DNA of 9,161 nt, from the NCBI GenBank assembly GCA_919901875.1, contig CAKKQG010000206.1, positions 3,118 through 12,278 of the forward strand, in the 5' to 3' direction. Every line of letters starts with the position of its first letter. Within the stretch, counting starts at the first letter, position 1. This document shows, in pieces, positions 1-6,814 of the stretch. The position numbers and the translations under genes were made by a program. Under the pieces are notes generated by a model that saw nothing but the letters and a program-made list of their open reading frames with translations, had not been told where the DNA came from and ran no database searches. The DNA is from Anaerolineales bacterium. GTDB lineage: Bacteria; Chloroflexota; Anaerolineae; Anaerolineales; VGOW01.

Positions 1-1425
1 AACCCGGCGAATGAAGAAATCGTCGGAGAAATTTCTCAAGCAGAAGTTTCCGATGTCGAGGCGGCTGTTGAAGCCGCTTCGCGCGCGTTTAATGCCTGGC
101 GATTGACTCCTGCGCCGCGCCGCGGCGAGATTTTGTATCGCGTCGGGCAACTGCTTCAGGAGCGCAAAGAGCAACTCTCGCAATTGCTCACGCGCGAGAT
201 GGGCAAAGTGATCGCCGAAGCGCGCGGCGATGTGCAAGAAGCGATTGATATGGCGTTCTACATGGGCGGCGAGGGACGCCGCATGTTGGGTTACACCGCG
301 CCGGTCGAGATGCCGAACAAATTTGGCATGGCGGTGCGCGAACCTGTCGGCGTGTGTGCCATCATCACCCCGTGGAATTTCCCTCTCGCCGTCCCCTCTT
401 GGAAAATTTTCCCGGCATTGGTCGCAGGCAACACTCTTGTTTATAAACCCTCACCCGAAACCCCGATACTTGGAATCGAATTTGTAAAAGTTTTTGAGGA
501 CGCCGGTTTGCCTGCGGGCGTGATCAATGTGATCACCGCACCCGGTATTGAAGTGGGTCAAGCGTTAGTGCGTCATCCCAAAGTGAAAGCGATCTCGTTC
601 ACTGGCTCGACCAAGACCGGGACGACGATTGCCGCTGAGGCGGGCAAGCTCAACAAAAAAGTTTCGTTGGAGATGGGCGGCAAGAATGCCATCACGGTTC
701 TCGACGACGCCAACTTCGATCTGGCGGTCAACGCCATCTTGTGGTCTGCCTTCGGCACGACCGGGCAACGCTGCACAGCCTGTTCACGTTTGATTGTGCA
801 GAAAGGGATCGCGCCCAAATTGAAGGAAGCCTTAGTTGAGCGCACACTGAAATTAAAACTGGGCGATGGTTTGTTGCCGACAACCGATGTGGGTCCGTTG
901 ATCAACAAAGTTGCTCAATCGAAAGTTCACGACTACGTTGGCATCGGACAAAAAGAGGGCGCGCGGTTATTGGTTGGCGGTAAAATTTACAGCGACTACG
1001 GTAAGGGCTTCTTCTACGAGCCGACCTTATTCGATAATGTGACTCCTTCAATGCGGATCGCCCAAGAAGAAATTTTTGGTCCCGTGCTTTCAATTATTGA
1101 AGTGGGTTCGTTGGAAGAAGCGGTGCAGGTGAATAACGAGTCGGCCTACGGCTTGTCGTCGTCCATCTTCACCGAAAACGTCAGCGCGGCGTTTACGGCG
1201 ATGCGCGATCTGGCGAGCGGCATCGTCTACGTGAATCATGGCACGACGGGCGCGGAGATTCAATTTCCGTTTGGCGGCGTGCGCGGCACGGGCAACGGTC
1301 ATCGTGAAGCGGGGCAAGCGGCACTGGAAGTGTTCACCGAGTGGAAATCAATTTACATTGATTATTCGGGTCGGTTACAACGGGCGCAGATTGACACCGA
1401 CTCGATCTTGGGAAGCACTTCGTAA
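1..1425 (+). CDS. NAD(P)-dependent aldehyde dehydrogenase, 5'-truncated by window edge
   Basis: The frame is open from the first base, so the gene starts upstream of the window; 474 codons are visible before TAA at 1423-1425. It belongs to the aldehyde dehydrogenase superfamily, which oxidises aldehydes to carboxylic acids with NAD(P)+ in the cytoplasm. Visible-residue numbering gives the catalytic set in order: the ITPWNFPL segment with Asn at 126, the nucleotide-binding FTGSTKTG at 200-207, general-base Glu at 224 in EMGGK, and nucleophile Cys at 258 in GQRCTA. The Glu-Cys spacing of 34 and the Asn-Glu spacing of 98 fit the superfamily. EEIFGPV and PFGG near the C terminus are also present. 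Only a short N-terminal piece (perhaps 10-25 residues) appears to be missing. The substrate cannot be read from sequence; the C-terminal part resembles semialdehyde-type enzymes such as ketoglutarate semialdehyde dehydrogenases, but that is a guess. TTG at 103 could be mistaken for a start but lies inside the conserved domain. The next gene follows after 17 bases and may be cotranscribed. Confidence 0.95.
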   Translation, partial: NPANEEIVGEISQAEVSDVEAAVEAASRAFNAWRLTPAPRRGEILYRVGQLLQERKEQLSQLLTREMGKVIAEARGDVQEAIDMAFYMGGEGRRMLGYTAPVEMPNKFGMAVREPVGVCAIITPWNFPLAVPSWKIFPALVAGNTLVYKPSPETPILGIEFVKVFEDAGLPAGVINVITAPGIEVGQALVRHPKVKAISFTGSTKTGTTIAAEAGKLNKKVSLEMGGKNAITVLDDANFDLAVNAILWSAFGTTGQRCTACSRLIVQKGIAPKLKEALVERTLKLKLGDGLLPTTDVGPLINKVAQSKVHDYVGIGQKEGARLLVGGKIYSDYGKGFFYEPTLFDNVTPSMRIAQEEIFGPVLSIIEVGSLEEAVQVNNESAYGLSSSIFTENVSAAFTAMRDLASGIVYVNHGTTGAEIQFPFGGVRGTGNGHREAGQAALEVFTEWKSIYIDYSGRLQRAQIDTDSILGSTS

Positions 1426-1430
1426 AAGAT

Positions 1431-1437
1431 AAGGTGA
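1431..1437 (+). promoter_or_regulatory. Ribosome binding site choosing the Uma2 start
   Basis: AAGGTGA lies five bases upstream of ATG at 1443. The upstream in-frame GTG at 1434 overlaps this site and has no good site of its own, so ATG 1443 is preferred. Confidence 0.5.
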
Positions 1438-1442
1438 GTGAT

Positions 1443-2027
1443 ATGGCAGTAGCGGCTCCTCCTCAAACAAACATTCAACCTACCATGAAAGCGCAGCGGT
1501 TAACGTATGCCGACTATCGCGCCATGCCCGATGATGGAACACGATATGAATTAGTGGAAGGGGAATTAAGAATTATGCCTTCACCGACGACAGCACATCA
1601 AAATGTATTGCTTAATTTAGCCGTGAAACTCAAAGCGTTTGCTAAAGAGAAAGACCTCGGACGAGTGTTTGTTGCTCCCCTTGACGTTCAACTCAGTGAC
1701 GATCTGTGCTATCAACCCGATGTGCTGTTTGTGGCAAAGGAGAGTAAGGCAAAGATTACTGAGGTGGACATTGTTGGCGCGCCTGATCTGGTGGTTGAAA
1801 TTGTTTCGCCCTCATCGCGCCGCATTGACCGCAAAGAAAAAATGGAAAATTACGCCAAGCACGGCGCGCGTGAATATTGGCTCATATATCCCGAAACGAT
1901 CTTTGTCGAAGTGTTCGTTTTGCGCGACGGCAAATACGAAATGCTCGGACGATACGGTGAAGGCGAGACGATGCGTTCCGAAGTGTTAAGCGGTCTGGAA
2001 TTTTTGACCGAGACGGTGTTTGAATAG
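1443..2027 (+). CDS. Uma2-family (DUF820) restriction-endonuclease-fold protein
   Basis: This 194-residue protein has the full pattern of the Uma2 family, a PD-(D/E)XK nuclease-fold group often expanded in Cyanobacteria and Chloroflexota. Visible landmarks are YELVEGEL (Glu36 and Glu39), QPDVLFV with Asp93, DLVVEIVSPSS with Glu119, Lys131, and KMENYAKHGAREYWLI towards the C-terminal half. Asp93, Glu119 and the following Lys are the likely metal-binding and catalytic positions, so the fold's active site looks intact. The length is typical for the family. The biological role of Uma2 proteins is largely unknown; proposals include nuclease or mobile-element-associated functions, and nothing here settles it. 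The gene starts 17 bases after the aldehyde dehydrogenase stop and looks slightly more AT-rich than its neighbours, which may hint at separate origin. Start GTG 1434 is the alternative. Confidence 0.9.
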   Translation: MAVAAPPQTNIQPTMKAQRLTYADYRAMPDDGTRYELVEGELRIMPSPTTAHQNVLLNLAVKLKAFAKEKDLGRVFVAPLDVQLSDDLCYQPDVLFVAKESKAKITEVDIVGAPDLVVEIVSPSSRRIDRKEKMENYAKHGAREYWLIYPETIFVEVFVLRDGKYEMLGRYGEGETMRSEVLSGLEFLTETVFE

Positions 2028-2033
2028 AAATTG

Positions 2034-2101
2034 CTGATCGTGGATTTCTGATCCCTGATTCAAAAGCCATTCGCTATCTGCTATCAGCCATTTGCTCTAT
2101 G
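2034..2101. repeat. Degenerate heptamer repeat array 1
   Basis: The gap between the Uma2 gene and iscX is built of 7-base units in register. CTGATCG (2034) is followed by related units at 2048 and 2055. After a 5-base break, five units run from 2067 to 2101, each starting with C and ending with G, for example CCATTCG (2067) and CCATTTG (2088). CCATTCG and CCATTTG both recur in the large array after ricT. The last unit contains the iscX start codon. No convincing promoter or Shine-Dalgarno sequence is visible here. Confidence 0.7.
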
Positions 2102-2302
2102 CTTTATTGGGACGGGTCTTACGAAATTGCTCTGCGTTTGATACAATCTCATCCCGACGTGAACTTAGAAGAAGTTACGTTACAAAATATATTAGAGTGG
2201 ACGGTGGCTTTGCCGGATTTTGCCGACGACCCTGCTCTGGTGAACGACGAAATTTTAACAGCCATTTATTCTGATTGGCTTGAGGAGATAACAACTCTAT
2301 GA
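2099..2302 (+). CDS. iscX: IscX-family iron-sulfur assembly protein
   Basis: This 67-residue acidic protein is recognised as IscX (YfhJ), a small winged-helix-like protein that in E. coli binds the cysteine desulfurase IscS, competes with frataxin CyaY and modulates Fe-S cluster assembly. Matching landmarks are the N-terminal [10 protein letters not shown] (E. coli has LKWTDSREIG), HPDV at 18-21, a Trp in ILEW, the acidic DFADDP segment, and the ending [16 protein letters not shown], which parallels the family's NEKILEAILLVWLDE. Length is the usual 65-70 residues. The stop codon overlaps the nuoB start as ATGA (2299-2302), which implies translational coupling to nuoB. The start ATG lies in the last unit of the heptamer array and has no obvious Shine-Dalgarno sequence. 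No iscS, iscU or other isc gene is in the window, so its partner desulfurase must lie elsewhere. Confidence 0.88.
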   Translation: MLYWDGSYEIALRLIQSHPDVNLEEVTLQNILEWTVALPDFADDPALVNDEILTAIYSDWLEEITTL

Positions 2303-2928
2303 CTGATCCCATGCAAGACTTGCAAGACCCCAACTTGCCGGTGCCTGACGAATTAAAATCGAACATCGTCATCACCTCGATAGATAAAATTTACAACTGG
2401 GGACGACGCAGCGCGATCTGGCCTATGATGTTCGGCTTGGCTTGCTGCGCCATTGAAATGATCTGCACGGCGGCGAGCCGCTACGACTTGGCGCGCTTCG
2501 GTATGGAAGTGATGCGCCCCAGCCCGCGCCAAAGCGATCTGATGATCGTCTCGGGAACGGTGACGAAGAAAATGATCCCGGTGATCGTGCGCCTCTACAA
2601 CCAAATGCCGGAACCCAAGTACGTGATGGCGATGGGCGCCTGTGCCAGTGGCGGCGGACCTTTTAAAGAAGGTTACAACGTCGTGTCGGGTGTGGATAAA
2701 TTTATTCCGGTGGATGTGTATGTGCCGGGCTGTCCTCCCACGCCGCAAGCGCTGCTCAACGGCTTGATGAAGCTGCAAGAGAAAATAGATAAGCAATCAA
2801 TCTTAAGTGTGCCGTGGTATCAACCGGGCAACGGCGACCCTGTTCCGATTCCGCTTCTTGGGCCCGATCTTATTGATCTACGACAGTTGCCGGCGATCAG
2901 GCAACACGCGCACAAAGAAAAAGCGTAA
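2299..2928 (+). CDS. nuoB: NADH-quinone oxidoreductase subunit B (NuoB)
   Basis: NuoB (PSST) is the 20-kDa subunit of respiratory complex I. It holds the terminal [4Fe-4S] cluster N2, which passes electrons to quinone at the Q site formed with NuoD on the cytoplasmic arm. The four N2 ligands are visible: the tandem Cys49-Cys50 in GLACCAIEM, Cys115 in GACASGGG and Cys145 in VPGCPPTP. The N-terminal half also shows the family stretch [15 protein letters not shown] and the core [19 protein letters not shown]. The 209 residues slightly exceed the usual 160-200 because of a polar, charged C-terminal tail. A GAGGAG site at 2282-2287 lies 11 bases before ATG. The start overlaps the iscX stop by four bases. 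Upstream nuoA, which normally precedes nuoB, is absent; iscX occupies that place. Confidence 0.97.
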   Translation: MTDPMQDLQDPNLPVPDELKSNIVITSIDKIYNWGRRSAIWPMMFGLACCAIEMICTAASRYDLARFGMEVMRPSPRQSDLMIVSGTVTKKMIPVIVRLYNQMPEPKYVMAMGACASGGGPFKEGYNVVSGVDKFIPVDVYVPGCPPTPQALLNGLMKLQEKIDKQSILSVPWYQPGNGDPVPIPLLGPDLIDLRQLPAIRQHAHKEKA

Positions 2929-2942
2929 CTACTCATCCACTT

Positions 2943-3025
2943 CGTCATTGCGAGCGCACTTCGCGAAGCAATCTCGGTCGCGCTTTGAGATTGCTTCGTC
3001 GCACAGAACGCTCCTCGCAATGACG
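2943..3025. repeat. MITE-like palindromic element, copy 1
   Basis: This 83-bp element fills most of the nuoB-nuoCD gap. It has perfect 12-bp terminal inverted repeats (CGTCATTGCGAG at 2943-2954 and its complement at 3014-3025). A second nested inverted repeat, CGAAGCAATCTC at 2964-2975, pairs with 2987-2998 around an 11-base loop. RNA from either strand would fold into a strong stem-loop. Outside the ends, CTCA (2932-2935) and TGAG (3028-3031) form an outer complementary pair that is also seen in copy 2. There is no coding capacity. Similar intergenic repeats beginning CGTCATTGCGAG occur in diverse bacteria. The element lies between the nuoB stop and the nuoCD ribosome binding site and would be in the operon transcript. 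Confidence 0.88.
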
Positions 3026-3071
3026 CCTGAGCAATTACAAAAAAGCTGCTTAGGGTTGAAAGGAAATTTTC

Positions 3072-4835
3072 ATGACTGCTCCCGTTATTGAATCTACCGC
3101 CCAAGGTCTTGAAGGGCGTTTCCCCGGCGTGGTGACGGCTGATACACGCGCCGGTTATTCCGGTTACGTTGTATCGGCAGATAAATTAATTGACGTGGCG
3201 ACCGCGCTGCGTGATGAGATGGGTTACGATTACCTCTCCTCGATCACCGGCGTAGATTACATCGCCGATGGAAAATTGGAAGCGGTGTACCACGCTTATA
3301 GGACGAGCGGCGGAGCGGCGTTGACGCTTAAAGTGCAAGTGCCGCGCGATGACCCGGCGATACCGTCGTTGGTATCTATCTACCCCGGCGCCGACTTCCA
3401 AGAACGCGAAGCCTACGATATGTATGGCTTCAAGTTCAGCGGTCACCCCAACCTCAAGCGCATTTTGATGTGGGATGGGTTTGGCGGCTACCCGCTTCGC
3501 AAAGATTGGAAAGAAGCTTACTTTGAGCAAGACCTCAAACCATTCGACTCGCGCTGGCCCGGCGGCAACTTCTATCGCTCTGAAGAAAAGAATCCTTTTG
3601 GTCACAATGTGGCTTACCCCGAAGGTTTCAATCTCGAAAATTGGGCGCCGGAGAAAGATGTGATCCTCGCGCCGGAGTTAACGGTCAGCCAGATGGCGGG
3701 CGGCGTGGGTCATCTCAAGACCGACACTATCGTCGTCAACTTAGGACCGCAACATCCCTCTACGCACGGCGTGTTCCGCATGTTGGTGCGTCTCGACGGC
3801 GAGACGATTGTGGATTTGCAGCCGGTGATGGGCTACCTGCATCGCAACCACGAAAAGATCGGCGAGCGCAACACGTTCTTACAGAACATGCCCTTCACAG
3901 ATCGTCTCGATTACCTTTGTTCGATGAGCAACAACTTGGGCTATGCCTTGACGATTGAGAAAATGATGAAGTTGAAAGTCCCGGAACGCGCCGAGTATAT
4001 TCGCGTGTTGATGGTCGAGTTGACTCGTATCTGCAATCACTTGTGGGCAATCGGATTTTTGCTTAACGATCTGGGCGCGTTCTTCACACCCGCGCTGTAC
4101 GCTATTCGTGAGCGCGAATTGATTCTCGATTTCTTTGAAGCGACGGCTGGCTCGCGTATGATGTGCAATTACATGCGCTTCGGCGGCGTCGCCCGCGATC
4201 TGCCGGAGAAGCTCAACGACGAGAACACGATGGACTTTTTAATTGATCTCGTCCACAACCGTTTGCCGAAAGCGTTTGATGCTCTGCACGAATATCTGAC
4301 CGAGAATGAGATCATTAAATCTCGCTGTATCGGAGTCGGGGTGTTGCCGCCTCAACAAGCGATAGCCTATAGCTGCACCGGACCTTTGCTCCGCGCCTCA
4401 AACGTGCCTTACGACTTGCGCCGCGCCGAACCGTACAGCATCTATGATCGCTTCGACTTCAATGTTTGCACGAGACCCAATGGCGACATTTATGATCGCT
4501 ATCTCATCCGCATGGACGAAATGTACGAGAGCGCGAAGATCTGCCAACAAGTGCTGCGTGATATGCCGAAGGGTGGCGACATCTTGGCAGGGAAGCCGCA
4601 ATACACTGTCCGCGTCCCAGCCGGTGAATCGTACGGGCGTGTAGAAGGTCCCAAAGGCGAACTTGGTTATTACGTCGTCTCACAAGGCAAGAACAACGCC
4701 TATCGTTATCACATCCGCGCTCCATCCTTCATCAACTTAACGATCTTGGGCGAACTGTGTAAGGGTCACAAGATTGCCGATGTGGTGGTGATCTTGGGCA
4801 GTATTGATATTGTGTTAGGTGAAACGGATCGCTGA
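3072..4835 (+). CDS. nuoCD: NADH-quinone oxidoreductase fused subunits C and D (NuoCD)
   Basis: A single 587-residue protein joins NuoC (30-kDa subunit, residues about 1-190) to NuoD (49-kDa subunit, about 210-587), as in E. coli NuoCD. Both belong to the cytoplasmic quinone-reducing module of complex I, and NuoD lines the quinone pocket opposite cluster N2. The NuoC signature is [10 protein letters not shown] from residue 111 with HPNLKRIL at 125. NuoD shows [13 protein letters not shown] with His228 and His232, [12 protein letters not shown], and FTDRLDY with Tyr281; the His and Tyr correspond to quinone-headgroup residues of the family. The conserved end [15 protein letters not shown] shows the protein is complete. 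AAAGGA at 3059-3064 lies seven bases before ATG and supports this start. NuoH, which often follows NuoD, is absent: after a 152-base gap containing repeat copy 2 comes nuoI. Confidence 0.97.
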   Translation: MTAPVIESTAQGLEGRFPGVVTADTRAGYSGYVVSADKLIDVATALRDEMGYDYLSSITGVDYIADGKLEAVYHAYRTSGGAALTLKVQVPRDDPAIPSLVSIYPGADFQEREAYDMYGFKFSGHPNLKRILMWDGFGGYPLRKDWKEAYFEQDLKPFDSRWPGGNFYRSEEKNPFGHNVAYPEGFNLENWAPEKDVILAPELTVSQMAGGVGHLKTDTIVVNLGPQHPSTHGVFRMLVRLDGETIVDLQPVMGYLHRNHEKIGERNTFLQNMPFTDRLDYLCSMSNNLGYALTIEKMMKLKVPERAEYIRVLMVELTRICNHLWAIGFLLNDLGAFFTPALYAIRERELILDFFEATAGSRMMCNYMRFGGVARDLPEKLNDENTMDFLIDLVHNRLPKAFDALHEYLTENEIIKSRCIGVGVLPPQQAIAYSCTGPLLRASNVPYDLRRAEPYSIYDRFDFNVCTRPNGDIYDRYLIRMDEMYESAKICQQVLRDMPKGGDILAGKPQYTVRVPAGESYGRVEGPKGELGYYVVSQGKNNAYRYHIRAPSFINLTILGELCKGHKIADVVVILGSIDIVLGETDR

Positions 4836-4865
4836 TAAAGCATTTCCATAACCGCTCAGCCGATT

Positions 4866-4939
4866 CGTCATTGCGAGCGCACTTTGCGAAGCAATCTCGG
4901 TCGCGCTATGAGATTGCTTCTCGAAGACTCGCAATGACG
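4866..4939. repeat. MITE-like palindromic element, copy 2
   Basis: This 74-bp element lies between nuoCD and nuoI, in the same orientation as copy 1. It has the same 12-bp terminal inverted repeats (4866-4877 and 4928-4939) and the nested pair CGAAGCAATCTC (4887-4898) with GAGATTGCTTC (4910-4920). Its first 54 bases differ from copy 1 at only two positions; the right arm is shortened by nine bases. Outer CTCA (4855-4858) and TGAG (4941-4944) are again present. The two copies form direct repeats bracketing nuoCD. Confidence 0.88.
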
Positions 4940-4972
4940 GTGAGCAGTCACGGAAATAGTGGAAATGAAGAA

Positions 4973-4978
4973 AAGGGA
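4973..4978 (+). promoter_or_regulatory. Ribosome binding site choosing the nuoI start
   Basis: AAGGGA lies nine bases before ATG at 4988. The frame stays open further upstream to 4871, but that extension is only translated repeat element, so ATG 4988 is chosen. Confidence 0.6.
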
Positions 4979-4987
4979 AAAATAAAA

Positions 4988-5617
4988 ATGTACGGACTCG
5001 GTGTTCTTAAAGGTATGGTGGTGACTCTCGGTCACTTTGTTGATACATATGTGGACGACATTCGTTGGTTGAGTTCGAAGTATGTCTCGCCAGAGAAGAA
5101 AGCCTATCGGCAATCCACCAAAGGCAAAGGGCTGTTCACGGTTCAATACCCCGATGAAAAATTGAACATCCCTGAACGCTTTCGGTATATTCCGTTTTTG
5201 ATCTACGAAGAGAAAGATGGCAAGCACGAAGATCGATGTACGTCTTGTGGCATCTGCGCCAAAGTGTGTCCGCCGCAATGTATTTGGATCGTGCGCACCA
5301 ATGATGCGGTGACTAATCGCCCGATCCCACAGCCGAAAGAGTTTTATATTGATACCGACATCTGCATGAACTGCGGCTACTGCGCCGAGTATTGCCCGTT
5401 TGATGCGATTAAGATGGATCACAATTTTGAACTCGCCTCGTTTGATCGCACGACGGCGCACATTTACGATAAAGCAAAATTGGATCGACCTCTGAGTTAC
5501 TACGCCTCACTGCGTCCAACCGATTACGCCGCCGAAGAAAAAGCCCGCGCCGAAGAAGAAGCGAAGAAGGCGGCAAAGAAAGCGGCGGCGGCTGCCGCTC
5601 CTGCTGCGAAAAGTTAG
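4988..5617 (+). CDS. nuoI: NADH-quinone oxidoreductase subunit I (NuoI)
   Basis: NuoI (TYKY) carries clusters N6a and N6b, which relay electrons along the complex I peripheral arm to N2 in NuoB. Two canonical 2[4Fe-4S] ferredoxin motifs are visible: Cys84, 87, 90 and 94 in CTSCGICAKVCP, and Cys126, 129, 132 and 136 in CMNCGYCAEYCP. The N-terminal stretch KGMVVTLGHFVD and the segment RFRYIPFLIYEE ahead of the first motif fit the family. The 209 residues include an unusual tail from about residue 180, made almost entirely of Ala, Lys and Glu and ending in an Ala-rich run. This tail is beyond the conserved fold and probably flexible. It is the last gene of the operon, with a terminator 60 bases downstream. 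Copy 2 of the palindromic element lies just upstream. Confidence 0.96.
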   Translation: MYGLGVLKGMVVTLGHFVDTYVDDIRWLSSKYVSPEKKAYRQSTKGKGLFTVQYPDEKLNIPERFRYIPFLIYEEKDGKHEDRCTSCGICAKVCPPQCIWIVRTNDAVTNRPIPQPKEFYIDTDICMNCGYCAEYCPFDAIKMDHNFELASFDRTTAHIYDKAKLDRPLSYYASLRPTDYAAEEKARAEEEAKKAAKKAAAAAAPAAKS

Positions 5618-5622
5618 TCAAA

Positions 5623-5678
5623 CGTATTCCGTATTGCGTAACGGAATACGGAATACGAAATACGCAATACGTATTTCA
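5623..5678. repeat. Heptamer repeat array 2, arranged as a palindrome
   Basis: Seven consecutive 7-base units run from 5623 to 5671, with a weaker one after. The left units read CGTATTC (5623) and CGTATTG (5630). The right units are their reverse complements, GAATACG (5644 and 5651) and CAATACG (5665). CGTATTCCGT at 5623-5632 pairs perfectly with 5641-5650, giving a hairpin with an 8-base loop. CGTATTG also occurs in the large array at 7840 and 7854. The array sits between the nuoI stop and the terminator. Confidence 0.75.
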
Positions 5679-5712
5679 AAGCCGCCGAGACTCTTTGGCG
5701 GCTTTTCTCTTT
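5678..5712 (+). terminator. Intrinsic terminator of the nuo operon
   Basis: A perfect 9-bp stem (AAAGCCGCC at 5678-5686 with GGCGGCTTT at 5697-5705) around a 10-base loop is followed by a T-rich tract to 5712. It lies 60 bases after the nuoI stop and separates the operon from mrp. Confidence 0.88.
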
Positions 5713-5724
5713 ATCCGTTAGAAT
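5695..5724 (+). promoter_or_regulatory. Putative mrp promoter overlapping the terminator
   Basis: TTGGCG (5695-5700) and TAGAAT (5719-5724) are spaced by 18 bases, as expected for a sigma-70-type promoter. A start point about 7 bases after TAGAAT would fall at or next to the mrp ATG at 5732, so the message could be leaderless. No Shine-Dalgarno sequence is visible before mrp, which is consistent. The -35 match is weak (4 of 6) and lies inside the terminator stem. Confidence 0.35.
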
Positions 5725-5731
5725 ACATCTC

Positions 5732-6811
5732 ATGGCAAATCAATTTACTAATGACGCAGTGATGAAGGCTCTTGGCACGGTGATCGAGCCCGAACTGCAC
5801 AAAGATTTAGTGACTCTCAACATGGTGCGCGATCTGGAGATCAAAGGTGACGCCGTCAACTTTACCGTGATGCTGACGACTCCCGCCTGTCCCTTGAAGC
5901 ACGTCATGGAACGTGACGCGCGCGGCGCATTGAAAAAGATTGGCGTGGAGAACGTCAGCATTAAATGGAGTTCCAACGTCCCAACCGATAACCGTATCAT
6001 TGGGCAAATTTCTTTGCCGGTGAAAAATACGTTGGCGATCGGATCGGGCAAAGGCGGCGTTGGAAAATCCACCGTGTCGGTGAACGTGGCAGTGGCGTTG
6101 GCGCAAGCCGGGGCGAGTGTGGGTTTGTTGGATGCAGATATTTATGGACCCAATGCCAACATCATGTTGGGCGCATTGCGTATGCCACCGCCCAAAGGTC
6201 AAATGATGGTGCCGGCAACCGCGCACGGCGTGAAGTTGATGTCTATGGGTTTTCTGGTGAAACCCGATCAACCCTTGATCTGGCGCGGACCGATGCTGCA
6301 CTCGGCGATACGACAATTTTTAACAGAAGTGGAGTGGGGCGAACTCGATTATTTAATTGTGGACTTGCCGCCCGGCACGGGCGATGCACCGCTCTCGGTT
6401 TCGCAAGCCGTCCCGCTTTCGGGCAGCGTCATCGTCACCCTGCCGCAAGAAGTGTCACAAGCCGATGCGCGTCGCGGCGCGATGATGTTTAAACAGATGG
6501 AAGTTCCGCTGTTGGGCGTTGTGGAGAACATGAGCTATCTCGCCATGCCCGATGGATCGCAGATGGATTTATTTGGGCGCGGCGGCGGAAAAAAATTGGC
6601 GGCGGAACTCGGGGTGCCGTTCATCGGTGAAGTGCCGATAGATGCTCAAGTTCGGATTGGCGGCGACAACGGAGTCCCGATCCTGGTTTCACATCCCGAC
6701 TCGGCAGCGGCGAAAGCTTTCCGCGCTATTGCCGAAGACATCGCGGCGAAGATCAGCCTGCAAACGTTAAGCCGCAAAGATAATTTAATTTCGGTTGAGA
6801 TGATCGCCTAA
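5732..6811 (+). CDS. mrp: Mrp/ApbC/Ind1-family P-loop ATPase, iron-sulfur carrier type
   Basis: This cytoplasmic MinD-superfamily ATPase matches Mrp/ApbC (mitochondrial Ind1/NUBPL, cytosolic Nbp35), whose members bind and transfer [4Fe-4S] clusters to apoproteins. Residues about 5-80 are the MIP18/DUF59 domain, with Cys53 in TTPACPLKHVM. The deviant Walker A GSGKGGVGKS is at 104-113, LLDADIYGPNA follows, and DLPPGTGDAPLS is the switch/Walker B region. At the place where cluster-binding members have CxxC (just after ENMSY, residue 265 onward), this protein reads AMPDGS, and Cys53 is the only cysteine in all 359 residues. It therefore cannot form the usual bridging cluster site. CxxC-less Mrp proteins are, to my knowledge, also found in Actinobacteria. 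Its place directly after complex I genes recalls Ind1, the complex I Fe-S assembly factor; that link is inference. Start ATG has no Shine-Dalgarno sequence. Confidence 0.93.
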   Translation: MANQFTNDAVMKALGTVIEPELHKDLVTLNMVRDLEIKGDAVNFTVMLTTPACPLKHVMERDARGALKKIGVENVSIKWSSNVPTDNRIIGQISLPVKNTLAIGSGKGGVGKSTVSVNVAVALAQAGASVGLLDADIYGPNANIMLGALRMPPPKGQMMVPATAHGVKLMSMGFLVKPDQPLIWRGPMLHSAIRQFLTEVEWGELDYLIVDLPPGTGDAPLSVSQAVPLSGSVIVTLPQEVSQADARRGAMMFKQMEVPLLGVVENMSYLAMPDGSQMDLFGRGGGKKLAAELGVPFIGEVPIDAQVRIGGDNGVPILVSHPDSAAAKAFRAIAEDIAAKISLQTLSRKDNLISVEMIA

Positions 6812-6814
6812 ACA

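Noticed and set aside
103..105. TTG as start of the aldehyde dehydrogenase
   Set aside because: The frame is open and conserved in character upstream to base 1, so the gene is cut by the window edge.
2028..2098. Sigma-70 promoter before iscX
   Set aside because: TTGCTG at 2031 has no acceptable -10 partner at 16-18 bases; the region is better explained as repeat array.
2353..2796. Minus-strand frame of 147 codons opposite nuoB
   Set aside because: His/Arg-rich antisense shadow of a clear nuoB gene.
3641..3958. Separate small gene at the NuoC-NuoD junction
   Set aside because: The main frame reads through without a stop from the NuoC to the NuoD domain; this frame is a shadow with no conserved motif. 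nuoCD is a true fusion, not two genes with a frameshift.
4871..4987. N-terminal extension of nuoI to an upstream start
   Set aside because: The extra 39 residues are translated palindromic element; ATG 4988 has a ribosome binding site and matches the family start.
4868..5461. Minus-strand open frame of 197 codons opposite nuoI
   Set aside because: It is antisense to the two ferredoxin motifs and shows no recognisable domain or ribosome binding site.
5807..6316. Minus-strand frame of 169 codons opposite mrp
   Set aside because: Antisense shadow; composition reflects codon bias of mrp, with no family match.
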